A DNA stretch of 16,831 nucleotides from the NCBI GenBank assembly GCA_025455345.1, contig JALOMS010000017.1, forward strand, positions 1 to 16,831. Direction: 5' to 3'. The stretch comes from Thermoflexibacter sp. (GTDB taxonomy: Bacteria; Bacteroidota; Bacteroidia; Cytophagales; Thermoflexibacteraceae). This document shows positions 6,966-13,976 of this stretch, in pieces. How positions within the stretch are numbered: position 1 is the stretch's first letter; each line of letters begins with the position of its first letter. Below the pieces are notes generated by a model. That model worked only from the letters and a program-made list of their open reading frames with translations, did no database searches and was not told where the DNA came from. The position numbers and the translations under genes are program-made.

Positions 6966-7856
6966 TTAACGAATTCTATTAGGGTAATAAAATCGCCTTT
7001 TTAGAATATCAGTAACTGTTCCTCGATAGCGATACCCTTGGAAAGTTCCCCAAAACTGCATGAATCTAAAGACAGGTATATCTAAGAGATTTGCCCAAAA
7101 CTTTCCCTCTCTTAGTGCATGTACATAATCAAAAAGTGTATTGGAGATGAATAAAAGAATGAAATCCAAAAAAGAAAAATGCGCTTCAGGGAAAATGCGT
7201 TTATAAGCAATTGCTTCTCTTTTATAGCGATTTTTGATTTTGGAAGGGGTTTCTTCATGTACATGTACTATACCCGCCTCCGCCACATAACTAAGCCAAT
7301 AGCCCTTATGAAGAATTTTGTTAGCCCAGTCCAAGTCCTCCAAGCCTGTGATATTTTCATCGTAAGGCTGTGATTCCCAGAGAGATTTGCGTATCGCACA
7401 GTTCGCATTATTACAGAAAGGATGTTTCTGGACAAGATGCGACTCTGCGGGAAACCATTTTTTGAAGATTTGATGCTCGGAATATTTGGTAATTTCATTG
7501 CCAATCTGGCGACCGTAGCTTACTGCGACTTTCTCATTTTCAAATGGTTTTACCAAATTGGCTATCCAGTTTTCATCTACGGGATATACGTGAGCAGAAG
7601 CAAAAATAAGTATTTCGCCTTGGGCGGCTTCTATGCCCTTATTCAATGCCCTTCCAAAAGTAAATTCCGCAGGAGAGATAGGAACAATCTTGACAGAGAA
7701 CTCTTGAGCAATGGCAGTAGTGCGGTCTGTAGAACCAGAATCTACCAAAATTACCTCTGTTTCTGCTATCAAACTTTGTTTAAATACGCCTTCTAAAAGC
7801 TGTCTAATGAATTTTTCTTCATTATAAGCGCGTATAATGATGGAATATAGTGGCAT
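6966..7856 (-). CDS. GT2 family glycosyltransferase with SAH in place of DXD
   Basis: 296 residues. The GT-A start is clear: MPLYSIIIRAYNEEKFIRQLLEGVFKQ, then VILVDSGSTDRT (D39, D44). Where the DXD motif is expected the protein reads FASAHVYPVDENWI (S87-A88-H89), a variant I know from rhamnosyltransferase-like GT2 proteins. Further motifs are HPFCNNANCAIRK (145-156) and TGLEDLDWANK (E173, D174), the acidic pair near the acceptor site. The C-terminal 80 residues have a hydrophobic stretch (FLDFILLFISNTLFDYV) that may sit on the membrane. The ATG lies only six bases after the stop of the FG-GAP/ASPIC lipoprotein gene, so the two are almost certainly one transcript. Donor and acceptor are unknown. 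The gene ends 17 bases from the convergent phosphoesterase, with no obvious terminator hairpin between them. Confidence 0.9.
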   Translation of the reverse strand: MPLYSIIIRAYNEEKFIRQLLEGVFKQSLIAETEVILVDSGSTDRTTAIAQEFSVKIVPISPAEFTFGRALNKGIEAAQGEILIFASAHVYPVDENWIANLVKPFENEKVAVSYGRQIGNEITKYSEHQIFKKWFPAESHLVQKHPFCNNANCAIRKSLWESQPYDENITGLEDLDWANKILHKGYWLSYVAEAGIVHVHEETPSKIKNRYKREAIAYKRIFPEAHFSFLDFILLFISNTLFDYVHALREGKFWANLLDIPVFRFMQFWGTFQGYRYRGTVTDILKRRFYYPNRIR

Positions 7857-7862
7857 TAGGCT

Positions 7863-10800
7863 TTATTTTTTCTCCAATACTTGAATTGCTTCATTATTTT
7901 TTGCAATAATGATGATTTCTTTTTGGTTAGCTAACTGAATAGAAATTATATCTCTTGCTTCTCCTTGAACAAAAAAACCGCTTTCACTGACAGGAATTGG
8001 CGCAAAATTGTTTTTCCCATCACCTTTCAATAGCAAGCCATAAGAAGCATCGTATTTGCCTATTTCTGGCTTAACAGCAGAGAAGTTGCCTGCCAAAAGC
8101 ACATCTTTGTTCCCATCTTTGTCATAATCAAGGACTAAAAAACAAAAAGTAGGGCTTAGTTGCGCTAAAAAAGGTAAAGCCTTGATTTTAAAGTTATTAT
8201 CTCCTTTATTTTCTATAAAACACGTGGACAAATTCCTTGCTTCTAATATTTTAGCATCTTTGAGTTCTTCTGGCGTAAAAATATCATTAATGGTTTTTTC
8301 AGCATAATCCTCGTATTTCAAGAATTTCTTTTTTAAGGGTAGAATTTGTGAGATTAACTCGTCTTTGACCGCCAAAGGATAACTATTTCGCTCGCCCTTT
8401 TCATTAGGTTTGTAATAGGTAAGCACAGGGTCTAAATCGCCATTCCTATCAAAATCACTCAAATACAGTTGGATAGGTTCTTTTTCGTTGGCTTTGAGTT
8501 TGGAATTTTGCCCTAAATTCCCTGCAAAAAAATCTATGTCGCCGTCTTTGTCAAAGTCATCAGCGATGATACAGTTCCAGAAACCTTTGGAATTATTAAT
8601 CTGAAATCTGGAATCTGTAATGAATTTATTGTTTTGATTTTTGAGGAAGGTAAGAGGAAGCCACTCCCCAATGACCACCAAATCAAGCTGTTTATCTTTG
8701 TCATAATCTGCCCAAACTGCGTCCGTAACCATGCCTATTTGCACCAATTCAGGGGCAAATTCTTTGATGACATCTTTGAAGTTGCCTTTGCCATCGTTTT
8801 GTAAAAGCATATTTTTAGGGGCTATTCCATACTCAAAAGGAATGGAGCGACTGCCTACAAACAAATCCAAATCTCCATCGGCATCAAAATCGCCTGCTTG
8901 TACGCACGAGCCAACGTTGTACTCGCTTGGAAGTTTATTTTCTGTTTTCTTGAAATTGCCACGTCCGTCATTTTCATAAAGACGGTCTTGGAGAGGAGAT
9001 GCCAAGCCCGAAAATTCATTCCCTCCGCTAACTACATATAAGTCCAAATCCCTATCTCCATCTGCATCAAAAAACAAAGCATCTGTATCTTCTGAGATTT
9101 TATCTACCTCAAAAACAGCTTGATTCGTACTAATAAAAGTCCCATTTTTCTGTTGGACAAATAATTTCCCTGCGCTATCTTTTGCACCCCCAATATAAAA
9201 ATCTTCTAAACCATCTTTATTCACATCTCCTTTGGCAATTTTTGGACCCAACGTAGAAAGCATTTGGGGAATTAGTCGCTCTCTATTGAACTCATTAAAC
9301 TCATTTTCAAGATGTTGGAAGTCTATATTGATTTGACTGCTGATGTCTTGGAAAGCCGTAGCTTGCTCATTCAAAGTAGTGATTGAAAATGTCCTTGCAA
9401 GTTCTGGGCTTAGGTTGGTAGGAAATTGGGCATTTTTTTCCTCTAAAATAATTTGTTGATTAGGGTTTATATTCTTCATTGTTTGCTTTTTACCATTTGA
9501 CCAAACAATCTTTAGAGAATCAATAATGTTAGTTTTTCCTAAACCAAAATTCATAACGGGGTCTATTGAAGACTGAAAACCGCGCGCAGGAGCTTGTTCC
9601 AAATAAAGCATTTGTTTCTCACTGCCTCCTACGAACAAAACTACTTTTGCTCCTATGCCCAATATATTCTTATCTTCTCCTATCAATTTGATTTTCAAAT
9701 AATTATTTTTCTCTAATTTTTCGGCATTATTCCGATAGACAAAGGCTTCCTGATTCACATTGTTTACTACCAAATCCAAATCTCCATCATTGTCCAAATC
9801 TGAATAAGTAGCTCCATTGGAAAAGCTATTTTGGTCTAATCCCCAATCTTTTGCTTTGTTGGCAAAGGTCAAATCTCCATTGTTCTTAAACGCATAATTA
9901 GGAATAAATACTGCCTGACTTTTACCCTTGAACTTTGTATAATCAAAACTTTTGGTGCGAATTGCATTCATCACATTCTCATCACTGGTCAAAAAGTTTA
10001 CAAAATCTTGATTAGTAAGGTCTTCGAAAATGCCATTCGAAACAAATATGTCTTTCAAACCATCATTGTCTAAGTCCATGATAAGCGCGCCCCAGCTCCA
10101 ATCGGTAGCAGAAACTCCCGCAATCTGCCCTATTTCCGTAAAAAAGCCACCTTGCCCATTCTTGGTATTTTTAGCAAGAGGCACGTTTAATTGGAGCATA
10201 TTGCGTGTAAACTGATGATAATAATCTTGTTTTACCTTTTCTTGATAGGTATCATAAGTATTAAAAGTGGTTGTTTTTTTCAATCTCCCATCAGTTTCGG
10301 GGAGCATATCCGTAGAAAAAATCTCAGGACGACCGTCATTGTTTATATCTGCCATGTCTGCGCCCATAGAGGCTTCGCTGGTATGTGCCATCCATGCTTT
10401 TAGACTTTCTTTAAAAGTGCCATCTTTTTGGTTAATATACAGATAATCAATCTCAAAAAAGTCATTGGAAACATAAATATCGAGCCAGCCGTCATCATTC
10501 ACATCACCAATCGTAACACCCAGACCAAAACCTATCACACTTCCATAGATATTTGCTTTAGCACTTACATCAATAAACTTCCCTCCGTCATTCCTATACA
10601 ATTTGTCCCCGCCTTTGACATCTTTTTCATTCCTCAAATTCTCCAACCCAAAACTACTGATAGGTCTGAAAGAATTGTTGAGCAAGTACAAGTCCAAGTC
10701 CCCATCTTTGTCATAATCAAAAAATGCCGCATGGGTGGAAAGCCCCTCGTCTGCGATTCCATAGTCTTTTGCTTGTTCTTTGAAGGTAGGGATTCCGTCT

Positions 10801-11282
10801 TTAATTCCTTGATTGACAAATAGTTCGTTTGCTCTGTCATCTCCTCTAAAATTGCCAGAGTTGCATACATAAATATCCAAAAGCCCATCTCCATTTACAT
10901 CAGCAATAGCCACTCCCGTACTCCATGCTTTTTTCCCTTCGACTCCCGCTTGGCTACTTATATCTTTGAACTGCCAATTCCCTTGGTTCAAGTAAAGTTT
11001 ATTTTCTTTCATATTGGCAGTGAGGTAAATATCAGGCAAGCCATCGTTGTTTACATCTCCAATACCTACGCCTCCACCATTGTAGAAATTGCGATAGCTA
11101 AAAATATTCATCTCTTTAGAGCCTTCTACTTCATTTTTGAAAGTAATGCCTGTAATTATGCTCGGAATGAGAGAAAATAACTTGTCTTGAGGAATATCCT
11201 GAATTGACTTTTTTTGACAAGAAAATACTGAAAATAAGGCAAAACAATAGGTAAAAATTAGAAATAAGCGCATTTTATTCAT
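7863..11282 (-). CDS. Large FG-GAP/VCBS-repeat lipoprotein with ASPIC/UnbV domain
   Basis: 1139 residues from ATG 11282 (MNKMRLFLIFTYCFALFSVFSC). The frame stays open to 11408, but that extension would run through the terminator hairpin at 11341-11378 and put 42 residues before a clean lipoprotein signal, so it is rejected; ATGs at 11294 and 11273 remain possible. The lipobox-like VFSC puts the lipid-carrying Cys at residue 22. Fourteen Asp-rich calcium-loop motifs of the DxNxDGxxD type can be counted (e.g. DVNNDGLPD, DYDKDGDLD, DFDADGDLD), seven before and seven after an ASPIC/UnbV domain at about 543-615 (GIGAKVVLFVGG, GFQSSIDPVMNFGLG, WSNGKKQTM). Two loops are degenerate (DADGDRDLD, DYDKDKQLD). 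The repeats form beta-propellers. Proteins of this build are common near SusC/SusD genes in Bacteroidota and are thought to sit on the surface; their ligand is not established. A GT2 gene follows after six bases. Confidence 0.9.
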   Translation of the reverse strand: MNKMRLFLIFTYCFALFSVFSCQKKSIQDIPQDKLFSLIPSIITGITFKNEVEGSKEMNIFSYRNFYNGGGVGIGDVNNDGLPDIYLTANMKENKLYLNQGNWQFKDISSQAGVEGKKAWSTGVAIADVNGDGLLDIYVCNSGNFRGDDRANELFVNQGIKDGIPTFKEQAKDYGIADEGLSTHAAFFDYDKDGDLDLYLLNNSFRPISSFGLENLRNEKDVKGGDKLYRNDGGKFIDVSAKANIYGSVIGFGLGVTIGDVNDDGWLDIYVSNDFFEIDYLYINQKDGTFKESLKAWMAHTSEASMGADMADINNDGRPEIFSTDMLPETDGRLKKTTTFNTYDTYQEKVKQDYYHQFTRNMLQLNVPLAKNTKNGQGGFFTEIGQIAGVSATDWSWGALIMDLDNDGLKDIFVSNGIFEDLTNQDFVNFLTSDENVMNAIRTKSFDYTKFKGKSQAVFIPNYAFKNNGDLTFANKAKDWGLDQNSFSNGATYSDLDNDGDLDLVVNNVNQEAFVYRNNAEKLEKNNYLKIKLIGEDKNILGIGAKVVLFVGGSEKQMLYLEQAPARGFQSSIDPVMNFGLGKTNIIDSLKIVWSNGKKQTMKNINPNQQIILEEKNAQFPTNLSPELARTFSITTLNEQATAFQDISSQINIDFQHLENEFNEFNRERLIPQMLSTLGPKIAKGDVNKDGLEDFYIGGAKDSAGKLFVQQKNGTFISTNQAVFEVDKISEDTDALFFDADGDRDLDLYVVSGGNEFSGLASPLQDRLYENDGRGNFKKTENKLPSEYNVGSCVQAGDFDADGDLDLFVGSRSIPFEYGIAPKNMLLQNDGKGNFKDVIKEFAPELVQIGMVTDAVWADYDKDKQLDLVVIGEWLPLTFLKNQNNKFITDSRFQINNSKGFWNCIIADDFDKDGDIDFFAGNLGQNSKLKANEKEPIQLYLSDFDRNGDLDPVLTYYKPNEKGERNSYPLAVKDELISQILPLKKKFLKYEDYAEKTINDIFTPEELKDAKILEARNLSTCFIENKGDNNFKIKALPFLAQLSPTFCFLVLDYDKDGNKDVLLAGNFSAVKPEIGKYDASYGLLLKGDGKNNFAPIPVSESGFFVQGEARDIISIQLANQKEIIIIAKNNEAIQVLEKK

Positions 11283-11290
11283 ATTTAAGT

Positions 11291-11303
11291 CCATCTTAGA
11301 TGG
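11291..11303. repeat. Short palindrome in the lipoprotein leader
   Basis: CCATCTTAGATGG has 6-bp arms around one T. It lies in the leader just upstream of the chosen ATG (11282) and covers the alternative ATG at 11294. It could be an operator or a small leader hairpin; it argues mildly against use of the 11294 start. Confidence 0.35.
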
Positions 11304-11333
11304 TTTGGTAAACTTCACAAGTAAATTAGCCGA

Positions 11334-11362
11334 CAAAGGTAAATAAAAAAGCCTTGATTCAA
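11334..11362 (-). promoter_or_regulatory. Candidate promoter of the lipoprotein-GT2 operon
   Basis: On the minus strand TTG (11362-11360) is followed after 18 bases by TACCTTTG (11341-11334), a perfect TAnnTTTG -7 box at near-normal spacing. Transcription would start near 11326, giving a leader of about 45 bases to the ATG at 11282. The -33 TTG sits in the loop side of the preceding terminator hairpin, so the two signals overlap physically. Confidence 0.5.
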
Positions 11363-11378
11363 AAAGAATACAAGGCTT
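11341..11378 (-). terminator. Rho-independent terminator of the RraA-like gene
   Basis: On the minus strand AAGCCTTG (11378-11371) pairs with CAAGGCTT (11356-11349). An inner ATTC/GAAT pair extends the stem around a TTTTT loop with one bulged T, and the hairpin is followed by TTTTATTT (11348-11341). It lies about 90 bases after the stop codon at 11467. The plus strand has no T tract after the hairpin, so it works in one direction only. Confidence 0.82.
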
Positions 11379-11466
11379 GTTATAATTTGAATATTTACCT
11401 ATCAGCATTGATAAAACTGATATTCTTTGAAAATACGATAATAGAACTTTAATGATTTTTGGATTA

Positions 11467-12399
11467 CTACCAAGTTCTATCTTTCATAAATTCGTCTAAT
11501 TCTTTGCGTGTCATGGGAAGTTTATCGGGATTTTGGTCAAGCCATGCAAGGAAATCTTTTTTGATAGCGTCAGTCCATTGCATATCTATTTCTCCGGGGG
11601 TATATTTGCCCTCTCTAAGACGCTGATGCCCAAAAGCATCTCTCAGCGCAATAAACTCTGCGGTCATTATTACCTTCTCGACCAAATGAGCGGGAATAAA
11701 CACAACACCCCCTCTTTTGGCAATGACCAAATCCCCCGGCAGACATATCGCTCTGCCTATGCGGATAGGAACGTTTAGCCCATCAAGCATGAGATTTTGG
11801 ATAAAAGAAGGGTCTGTTCCTTTGACAAAATAATTGAATCCTTCTATTTTTGATAAGCCTTCGATATCTCGTACTGACCCATAAAACACAACCCCATTTT
11901 TGGATTTAGCATAAATGGCGTTGCCCAAGTTATCCCCAATCAGCGTACCGTCTATGATTTTGCCAAAAGCATCAGCCACATAAATATCCCCAGGGGTAAG
12001 CATATCTATAGGCCAAGAGTTAGGAGAACCCTTGCGCCCTTCAGCTTTGCCTCTTTCGCGGATTTGCTTGTCTATGTCTGGTCGGCTGGGGATATAAACT
12101 GCAGTCAATGCCCTCCCCGTCAATACCATGTCTTGATGTAAGATTTCCCAATCTCCCTCAAATTGATTGTTATAGCCTTCATTTCGCAGTACGCCCCACG
12201 CCTCTTCCAAAGATACTTTTTTTGCTCTAATGAGCCATTTTTCGTCTATTTTGGGACGACCATCGGGAAATCGCTCCCCCTTCCACTCCGAAGTCAAAGC
12301 GATAAGTTGTTCTTTTGTAATGGTCTGTGCCAAAGAAGGCAAGCAAAATAAAAAAGCAAAAAGCAACAACAAGCTGTTTTTGAAATTATCCATTTTCAT
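11467..12399 (-). CDS. Secreted RraA / HMG-CHA aldolase-like family protein
   Basis: 310 residues. Residues 1-25 are a signal peptide (hydrophobic LLLLFAFLFCLPSLAQ, likely cut after A24 or Q25), so the mature protein should be periplasmic. The C-terminal ~200 residues carry the RraA-like core: LTPGDIYVAD, LIGDNLGNAIYAK, VFYGSVRDIEG and CLPGDLVIAKRGGVVFIPAHL. D156 and R177-D178 make the D-X20-R-D pattern used for metal and substrate binding in the 4-hydroxy-4-methyl-2-oxoglutarate aldolase / oxaloacetate decarboxylase group. It is therefore more likely an enzyme acting on an oxo-acid than a regulator of RNase E. The region 26-100 has extra sequence absent from short cytosolic RraA proteins. 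ATG 12399 is used; an ATG two codons later gives the same signal. It lies between the AraC gene (149 bases upstream, same strand) and its own terminator. The substrate is unknown. Confidence 0.82.
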   Translation of the reverse strand: MKMDNFKNSLLLLFAFLFCLPSLAQTITKEQLIALTSEWKGERFPDGRPKIDEKWLIRAKKVSLEEAWGVLRNEGYNNQFEGDWEILHQDMVLTGRALTAVYIPSRPDIDKQIRERGKAEGRKGSPNSWPIDMLTPGDIYVADAFGKIIDGTLIGDNLGNAIYAKSKNGVVFYGSVRDIEGLSKIEGFNYFVKGTDPSFIQNLMLDGLNVPIRIGRAICLPGDLVIAKRGGVVFIPAHLVEKVIMTAEFIALRDAFGHQRLREGKYTPGEIDMQWTDAIKKDFLAWLDQNPDKLPMTRKELDEFMKDRTW

Positions 12400-12548
12400 A
12401 TTTTTTTAAAGTTAGAATATAAAAAAAAAGTTTAACTAAACATCATTTGTTCTATGCAAACGATTACATAAAGATAGAAAATAAGAATACTTTTAACGTA
12501 AATTTTATAAAAAAATAAGATATACTTTGAAAATGTCATAAAGCCAAT

Positions 12549-13433
12549 TTATACTCTAACAGCCGACGCATACTTATTGATAAAGTCAGATGGAGATACT
12601 TTTTTGATTTTTTTGAACTGTTGGTTAAAATTAGAAAGATTGTTATACCCCGAAGCAAAGCATACATCAGTGATGGATTTAGAATTTTGTTCTAATAATA
12701 ATTTGCAAGCATAGCTTATCCTCATCTCATTCAAATATTCTAAAAAATGTTTGTGGGTGGCTTTTTTGAAATAACGACAAAATGCACTTTTATTCATTTT
12801 GGCTATATTGGCAACTTCATCAAGTGTAATGGGACTTTGGAAATTATTTAAAATATAATTGAATACCTTGCCCATTCTTGCATCTTTGGTATCAAACTTT
12901 TCAGGATAGCCTACACTTGCAATATATTGATAATCAGTTTCATTGGCTAATATTCTTAATGCTTTTAGCAATAAAATCAGCCTTTCAAAGCTATCATCGA
13001 CCTCGAACATCTCGAATAACAAAGGAGGAACAACTTTTTGACTTTCTCCTCCAAAAATAATCCCTCTGGACGCTCGCTCGATGAGCTGTCCTATTTCTTT
13101 TAATTCTTCTGCAATAAAAAAAGAATTGCCTAATATGTCTTTTTCAAAATGAACATTGATGCCCTCTGCGGCTAAGTCTTCTCTATTTTCAAAGTAAGGC
13201 GGGTCATTGAGCCATACATGGGGCAGATTATACCCCATCAGTATAATCTCTCCCTCCTCGAAAGGAGCAATGTTATCTCCTATAAATCTCGTGCCTGTGC
13301 TTCTAAAATTATAAACTAACTCTACCTCTGCATGGTATTGCCAAAATTTTTCAAAATGAGGTAAACGATGCCACGTAATAGCAAAAGATTCGTTAAAAAG
13401 CCTATTGTTTCTCCTAATAAAATGTGGTTTCAT
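12549..13433 (-). CDS. AraC family transcriptional regulator
   Basis: 294 residues. The N-terminal part (about 20-100) looks like a cupin-type sensor: HAEVELVYNFRSTGTRFIGDNIAPFEEGEIILMGYNLPHVW, with histidines and glycines placed as in AraC ligand domains. A helical linker follows. The C-terminal 100 residues are the AraC DNA-binding domain with two helix-turn-helix units, near 203-225 (TLDEVANIAKMNKSAFCRYF) and 253-276 (SITDVCFASGYNNLSNFNQQFKK). The second has the family's FASGYxxxSNFxxxFKK signature. It is cytosolic. The gene is divergent from the SusC/RagA gene across 543 bases and lies upstream of the RraA-like gene on its own strand. The natural inference is control of the SusC locus and perhaps of the RraA and lipoprotein genes in response to a small ligand, likely sugar-like. 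No binding sites could be recognised with confidence. Confidence 0.9.
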   Translation of the reverse strand: MKPHFIRRNNRLFNESFAITWHRLPHFEKFWQYHAEVELVYNFRSTGTRFIGDNIAPFEEGEIILMGYNLPHVWLNDPPYFENREDLAAEGINVHFEKDILGNSFFIAEELKEIGQLIERASRGIIFGGESQKVVPPLLFEMFEVDDSFERLILLLKALRILANETDYQYIASVGYPEKFDTKDARMGKVFNYILNNFQSPITLDEVANIAKMNKSAFCRYFKKATHKHFLEYLNEMRISYACKLLLEQNSKSITDVCFASGYNNLSNFNQQFKKIKKVSPSDFINKYASAVRV

Positions 13434-13976
13434 AACTTATCACAAAGATTTTCTTAAAAGACAATATAAGTTATAGAAATATTTTGTTATTGGCAAATTT
13501 TTTTGTAATTTGAGCAAATTAAATGGTAGCTATTAAGCGTTTTCATGCTTAATTTTGGATAATCATAAACGTATAAATATTTGATTGTTTTTTCGTTCCC
13601 ATGAGACGACTTATGGATTGTGATAAGGAACTAAACACGCTAAAGCGTATTTTACATTAAAAAATGCACAATCATGTAAGTACATCATAAGGTATTATGC
13701 GTTTTTTTATTCAGCTCCATTAGAAACTTGCGTTTTGTAAAACTACTTCACTATACACCTATACAAAGCCTCTTAGAGGTGTAACTTACTAACTAAGAAT
13801 GTATTAATATCTCCCTTATGGGACTTTGTTATTGAATAAGTAGTGCTTTTTTTTACAAAACTATAGCCAACATAATGGAATTACTACAAGATTAATAAAG
13901 AACAATTTAAAAAGTTGAACACTATCTAATATACTTTATTTTATTAATTCTGTATTTTGCTAAAATAAATTTAAAA
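13434..13976. other. 543-bp divergent intergenic region between AraC and SusC
   Basis: No credible gene is seen. The region must hold the AraC and SusC promoters. The only perfect TAnnTTTG box I find is TAGTTTTG on the minus strand (13863-13856), which would give AraC a leader of about 400 bases; no clear box lies just before the SusC gene. Small palindromes are present: ACGCT/AGCGT around 13640-13651, GTTTTGTAAAAC at 13732-13743 and a hairpin at 13754-13783. A 19-codon frame at 13601-13660 looks accidental. The length is generous for two promoters, so long leaders or an unseen small RNA are possible. Confidence 0.5.
13754..13783. repeat. Hairpin resembling the arms of the 4020-4048 palindrome
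   Basis: TACACCT (13754-13760) pairs with AGGTGTA (13777-13783), and an alternative fold CCTCT-T-AGAGG uses 13769-13779. The ACACCT/AGGTGT core is shared with the 13-bp-arm palindrome at 4020-4048, suggesting a decayed relative or a coincidence of short sequence. No T tract follows on either strand, so it is not a typical terminator. Confidence 0.4.

Noticed and set aside
7422..7796. 124-codon plus-strand frame opposite the minus-strand GT2 gene
   Set aside because: It is fully antisense to a well-supported glycosyltransferase and resembles no family.
10428..10823. 131-codon plus-strand frame within the FG-GAP gene
   Set aside because: It arises from the complement of repeated Asp/Asn/Gly-rich codons; the sense strand encodes clear calcium-loop motifs.
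11283..11408. In-frame N-terminal extension of the FG-GAP/ASPIC protein starting at 11408
   Set aside because: It would run across the terminator hairpin and the candidate promoter and place 42 residues before a clean lipoprotein signal peptide.
13601..13660. 19-codon open frame in the AraC-SusC intergenic region
   Set aside because: It is very short, has no recognisable ribosome site or product, and is expected by chance in AT-rich DNA.
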